NCBI GenBank assembly: GCA_965653225.1
Contig: CBFGZI010000039.1
Span: 1-28,980 of the forward strand
DNA length: 28,980 nt
Direction of reading: 5' to 3'
DNA from: JALZDI01 sp965653225
GTDB taxonomy: Bacteria; Actinomycetota; Actinomycetes; Propionibacteriales; Nocardioidaceae
Shown here: positions 26,699-28,980 of the stretch, piece by piece
Position numbering within the stretch: position 1 is the stretch's first letter
Layout of the letters: each line of letters begins with the position of its first letter
Notes under the pieces: generated by a model
Database searches by the model: none
The model's input: only the letters and a program-made list of their open reading frames with translations
What the model was told of the DNA's origin: nothing
Translations under genes and position numbers: made by a program

Positions 26699-27352
26699 CT
26701 ACAGCCCGAGCTGGCTGTGGTCGAACGCCTTGCGCGCCTGTGCGTCGCCCTCGACCTCGACCTCGGCGTGCTCACCGCGGCCGTACACGAACAGCACCAG
26801 CTCGCTGGGCAGGCCACGGGCCACCAGGACGGGCTCGCCGGAGCGGATCCTGCGGTTGTCCGCCACGTCGGTGCGCACCAGCTCGATGCCCACGGTCGCC
26901 CGCCGCGCGGTCAGCCGGCCGAGCGCACCGATCCGGGCCCACAGCGAGTCCTGGTCGTGCGGGTCGATGTCGCGCTGCTGCCAGCCGGGCTGCGCGCGCA
27001 GCACGTCCTCGTGGTGCACGAAGTACTCCACCGCGTTCGCGGCACGGTCGACCTTCGCGGGCCGGAACGGCGACAGCAGCGGCGGCCCCTGCCGTACGCG
27101 GTCGACCAGCTCGGGATACGGCACCTTGCTCTTGAGCCGGTCCATGCCTTGGTTTGTCACCCGCTCCAACGGAGGGAACGCGATCCCCACGGCCGCCAGC
27201 GGAGACCCCTCGCGCAGCACCAGGTGCGCGGCCAGGTCGTAGGGCGTCCACCCCTCGCACAGGGTGGCCGCGTCCGGACCGACTTCGTCCATCAGGTCGC
27301 ACAGCGCGGCGCGTTCACGACGGGACAGGGGCTGGCTGGACTGGGTGGTCAT
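26699..27352 (-). CDS. TIGR03085-type protein (DinB/MDMPI-like metal-binding fold)
   Basis: This 217-residue cytoplasmic protein resembles the actinobacterial TIGR03085 family within the mycothiol-dependent maleylpyruvate isomerase/DinB-like superfamily. Visible marks are LCEGWTPYDLAAHLVLREGS near residue 31, FVHHEDVLRAQPGW near 111 and a C-terminal domain rich in beta strands (PVLVARGLPSELVLFVYGR). His43 and His113/His114 are plausible metal ligands. Its function is unknown; mycothiol involvement is only a family-level possibility. The ATG at 27352 lies 8 nt after a TAGGAT -10 box, so it is probably leaderless. It is antisense to the his genes, between hisF (convergent) and hisI (divergent), an arrangement I recall in Nocardioides-like genomes. 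Confidence 0.85.
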   Translation of the reverse strand: MTTQSSQPLSRRERAALCDLMDEVGPDAATLCEGWTPYDLAAHLVLREGSPLAAVGIAFPPLERVTNQGMDRLKSKVPYPELVDRVRQGPPLLSPFRPAKVDRAANAVEYFVHHEDVLRAQPGWQQRDIDPHDQDSLWARIGALGRLTARRATVGIELVRTDVADNRRIRSGEPVLVARGLPSELVLFVYGRGEHAEVEVEGDAQARKAFDHSQLGL

Positions 27353-27360
27353 GGCCGGCG

Positions 27361-27366
27361 ATCCTA
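27361..27366 (-). promoter_or_regulatory. -10 box of the TIGR03085-type gene (leaderless arrangement)
   Basis: TAGGAT on the minus strand ends 8 nt before the ATG at 27352. It shares a 36-bp intergenic region with the hisI -10 box. Confidence 0.5.
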
Positions 27367-27376
27367 CGGCGTGCAG

Positions 27377-27382
27377 GACAAT
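27377..27382 (+). promoter_or_regulatory. -10 box of hisI (leaderless arrangement)
   Basis: GACAAT ends 6 nt before the GTG at 27389. It deviates from TAnnnT at the first base but is close to TACAAT. Confidence 0.45.
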
Positions 27383-27388
27383 GGGCCG

Positions 27389-27805
27389 GTGACCACTCCC
27401 GACCCTCCCGGCCAGAGCGTCGCCGCCGGCCGGCCGCGCGCATCCTCTGCGCTCGACCCGGACATCGCCGCCCGCCTCAAGCGCGACCGTGACGGCCTCG
27501 TCGTGTCGGTCGCGCAGCAGCACGGCACCGGCGAGGTGCTGATGGTCGGCTGGATGGACGACGAGGCACTGCACCGGACGCTGACCACCGGCCGCGCTAC
27601 GTACTGGAGCCGCTCTCGGCAGGAGTACTGGGTCAAGGGCGAGACCTCCGGGCACCGGCAGTGGGTACGCGACGTGCGCCTGGACTGCGACGGCGACGCC
27701 GTGCTCGTGGTGGTCGACCAGGAGGGCGCGGCCTGCCACACCGGAGACCGCACCTGCTTCGACGCAGCGCCGTTGCCGGTGACCACACCGCAGGCGTCGG
27801 CATGA
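27389..27805 (+). CDS. hisI: Phosphoribosyl-AMP cyclohydrolase
   Basis: HisI opens the purine ring of PR-AMP in the third step of histidine synthesis. This is the 138-residue stand-alone form without a HisE domain. The zinc cysteines are Cys100 (RLDCDGDA), Cys116 (GAACHTGD) and Cys123 (RTCF); Asp99, Asp101 and Asp103 form the Mg-binding DxDxD. MVGWMDDEAL and YWSRSRQEYWVKGE(T)SG are family motifs. The first 22 residues (Pro/Ala/Arg-rich) are a variable extension; the GTG at 27389 fits a leaderless promoter (GACAAT, 6 nt upstream). hisI overlaps the next gene by ATGA. Confidence 0.96.
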   Translation: MTTPDPPGQSVAAGRPRASSALDPDIAARLKRDRDGLVVSVAQQHGTGEVLMVGWMDDEALHRTLTTGRATYWSRSRQEYWVKGETSGHRQWVRDVRLDCDGDAVLVVVDQEGAACHTGDRTCFDAAPLPVTTPQASA

Positions 27806-28275
27806 GGAACCAGCTGGCCCTCAGCCTGGCCGCCGGACTGCTCGGCGGCGGGCTCATCCTGCTCGGTGCCGAGCAGCCGTGGGGCAGCACCGGACCGCCC
27901 GTGCCGACGGTGTCCGGCGAGGACGTCAATCCCGTCGGCTCGCTGGTGTCGTCGCTCGGGGCGGTGGTCCTGCTCGGCGCGATCGTCATCGCCGTGACCC
28001 GCACGGTCGGGCGTCGGCTGGCCGGGCTGGTGGTGGTGGTCGCCGCGACGGCCGCCGTCTACGTCACCGTCACCGCCGCCGGAGCCTGGTCGGGCTGGCG
28101 GATCTCGGTGCTGGTGGGCGCCGTGCTCGGCGCGGTCGGCGGTGGCCTCGCGGCCGTACGCGGTCACCGCTGGGCGGCGATGAGCGCGCGGTACGACGCG
28201 CCGTCCACGCCGCGGCCCGCGCACGAGAGCGACCCCTGGAAGGCGCTCGACCGGGGCGACGACCCCACGCTGTAG
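27802..28275 (+). CDS. Trp-operon-associated membrane protein (TIGR02234/PF09534 type)
   Basis: This 157-residue protein has four hydrophobic segments (about residues 3-22, 45-65, 70-92 and 97-118) and a charged, Pro-containing C-terminal tail ending DPWKALDRGDDPTL. The GAEQPW motif after the first helix and the DPWKALDRG(E/D)DPT tail are typical of the membrane protein that accompanies trp genes in actinobacteria. Its function is unknown; the trp association is positional. The ATG overlaps the hisI stop (ATGA). In related genomes I recall trpE directly before this gene; here hisI is in that place. Confidence 0.85.
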   Translation: MRNQLALSLAAGLLGGGLILLGAEQPWGSTGPPVPTVSGEDVNPVGSLVSSLGAVVLLGAIVIAVTRTVGRRLAGLVVVVAATAAVYVTVTAAGAWSGWRISVLVGAVLGAVGGGLAAVRGHRWAAMSARYDAPSTPRPAHESDPWKALDRGDDPTL

Positions 28276-28293
28276 CGGCCGCCGCTCGCGGGG

Positions 28294-28299
28294 CACAAT
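28294..28299 (+). promoter_or_regulatory. Possible -10 box of the HGxxPAAW gene
   Basis: CACAAT lies 48 nt before the ATG at 28348. The transcript would carry a short leader with GAAGGA 10 nt before the start. No clear -35 is seen. Confidence 0.3.
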
Positions 28300-28347
28300 G
28301 GAAAACCCGTACCCGACTACTTTCTGCACACGAAGGAGCCGTCCGGC

Positions 28348-28557
28348 ATGGCCGACAACCACGGTTCGACCCCCGCGGCCTGGGTCGCCGTCTTCATCGC
28401 GCTGGTCGCGTTCGTCGTGGGCGGTGTCGCCCTGGTGTTCTCACCGATCAACTGGCCGATGTTCTGGGTCGGGGTCGCGCTCCTGCCGGTGGCGATGGTG
28501 GTCGGCAAGGTCATGTCCGCGATGGGCCTGGGCGCCGACCGCGAGCCACAGCCCTGA
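28348..28557 (+). CDS. HGxxPAAW family small membrane protein
   Basis: This 69-residue membrane protein starts MADNHGSTPAAWVAV, which contains the HGxxPAAW motif that names the family, followed by two hydrophobic segments (about residues 12-32 and 36-58) and a short polar tail. Its function is unknown. The ATG has GAAGGA about 10 nt upstream. It lies between the Trp-associated membrane protein and a DUF2752 gene, its usual neighbours near trpC in actinobacteria, so a conserved but unexplained membrane module is likely. Confidence 0.88.
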   Translation: MADNHGSTPAAWVAVFIALVAFVVGGVALVFSPINWPMFWVGVALLPVAMVVGKVMSAMGLGADREPQP

Positions 28558-28575
28558 GCTCCGATCGGCCAGGTG

Positions 28576-28980
28576 ATGACCGCCCCCGTTCCGCACTGGT
28601 CAACCCACTGGTCTCCCCACTGGGCGCGGCCCACCGTCCTCGGACGGCTGTCCGAGCCGCTGCTGCTGGCCGGCGGGCTGGCAGTCGCGGTGGCGTTGCT
28701 GCACGTACGCGACCCGCACCAGAGCGGCAGCTACGGCTACTGCCCGTGGCTGCTGCTGACCGGCACGTACTGCCCCGGCTGCGGCGGGCTGCGGGCGGTG
28801 AACGACCTGACCGACGGCCACGTCGGCGGGGCGCTGTCCAGCAACCTGCTGGTCGTCTCGCTGATCCCGGTGGCGGTGCTGGCCTGGGCCGTGTGGATGC
28901 ACGCCCGATGGCGCGGGCGGCCGCTGGGGGCGCCGGCTGCGTCCAAGCCCGCGGCGTGGGGCCTGGCCGCGGTGGTCGTG
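28576..28980 (+). CDS. DUF2752 family membrane protein, 5' part (runs off the window)
   Basis: The frame is open from ATG 28576 to the last base (135 codons). After a Trp/His/Pro-rich N-terminus (HWSTHWSPHW) comes a hydrophobic helix (about residues 29-42), then the family hallmark TYCPGCGGLRAVNDLTDGH with two cysteines, and further helices (about 92-108, then another starting at the edge). CPGCGGxRA is typical of DUF2752, a small membrane family of unknown function. It starts 18 nt after the HGxxPAAW gene, so the two are probably cotranscribed. A GTG at 28573, directly before the ATG, is an equally possible start. Confidence 0.82.
   Translation, partial: MTAPVPHWSTHWSPHWARPTVLGRLSEPLLLAGGLAVAVALLHVRDPHQSGSYGYCPWLLLTGTYCPGCGGLRAVNDLTDGHVGGALSSNLLVVSLIPVAVLAWAVWMHARWRGRPLGAPAASKPAAWGLAAVVV

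Overview
The window is high-GC chromosomal DNA from an actinobacterium. The evidence is the gene order ftsZ-pgeF-yggS-sepF-yggT-divIVA-ileS-(DksA-like)-lspA-rluD...dnaE...hisDCB, known from Streptomyces and relatives, together with a PriA-type HisA, a Wag31-type DivIVA, an ultrashort-stem T-box before ileS and heavy GTG start use. A Propionibacteriales/Nocardioidaceae-like organism would fit, but I cannot fix the genus. I see no insertion sequence, phage, CRISPR array, rRNA or tRNA. The genes are ordinary core genes, and the interest lies in regulation and protein variants.

Layout. 1-4384 (+): end of the division/cell-wall cluster, with ftsZ (3' part), pgeF, yggS, sepF, yggT and divIVA, closed by a strong hairpin terminator (4411-4438). 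4583-7801 (-): ileS, whose enzyme carries a GTHH version of the class I HIGH signature; its 5' leader (about 7814-8097, minus) is a T-box with an ATC specifier and a Shine-Dalgarno-sequestering helix. 8417-10793 (+): a DksA/TraR zinc-finger protein with a 178-residue histone-H1-like Lys/Ala tail, then lspA and rluD. 10808-11929 (-): an exported L,D-transpeptidase. 12119-15649 (+): dnaE. 15938-16429 (-): a YbaK-type deacylase, divergent from a DUF2567 membrane protein and a DUF3352 protein. 18860-19531 (-): a LON-substrate-binding-domain protein, divergent from hisD.

19610-28980: histidine and tryptophan genes. hisD-hisC-hisB-hisH run with 4-nt stop/start overlaps; a small lipoprotein (possibly emfourin-like) and an MFS transporter follow; then priA/hisA-hisF, a TIGR03085-type protein on the minus strand, hisI, a Trp-operon-associated membrane protein, an HGxxPAAW protein and the start of a DUF2752 protein at the window edge. 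trpE, which I recall next to hisI in related genomes, is not in the window.

A recurring signal is a TAnnnT-like -10 box ending 6-8 nt before the start codon of seven genes (ybaK, DUF2567, LON domain, hisD, hisA, hisI, TIGR03085). This suggests leaderless transcripts and settles several otherwise ambiguous starts.
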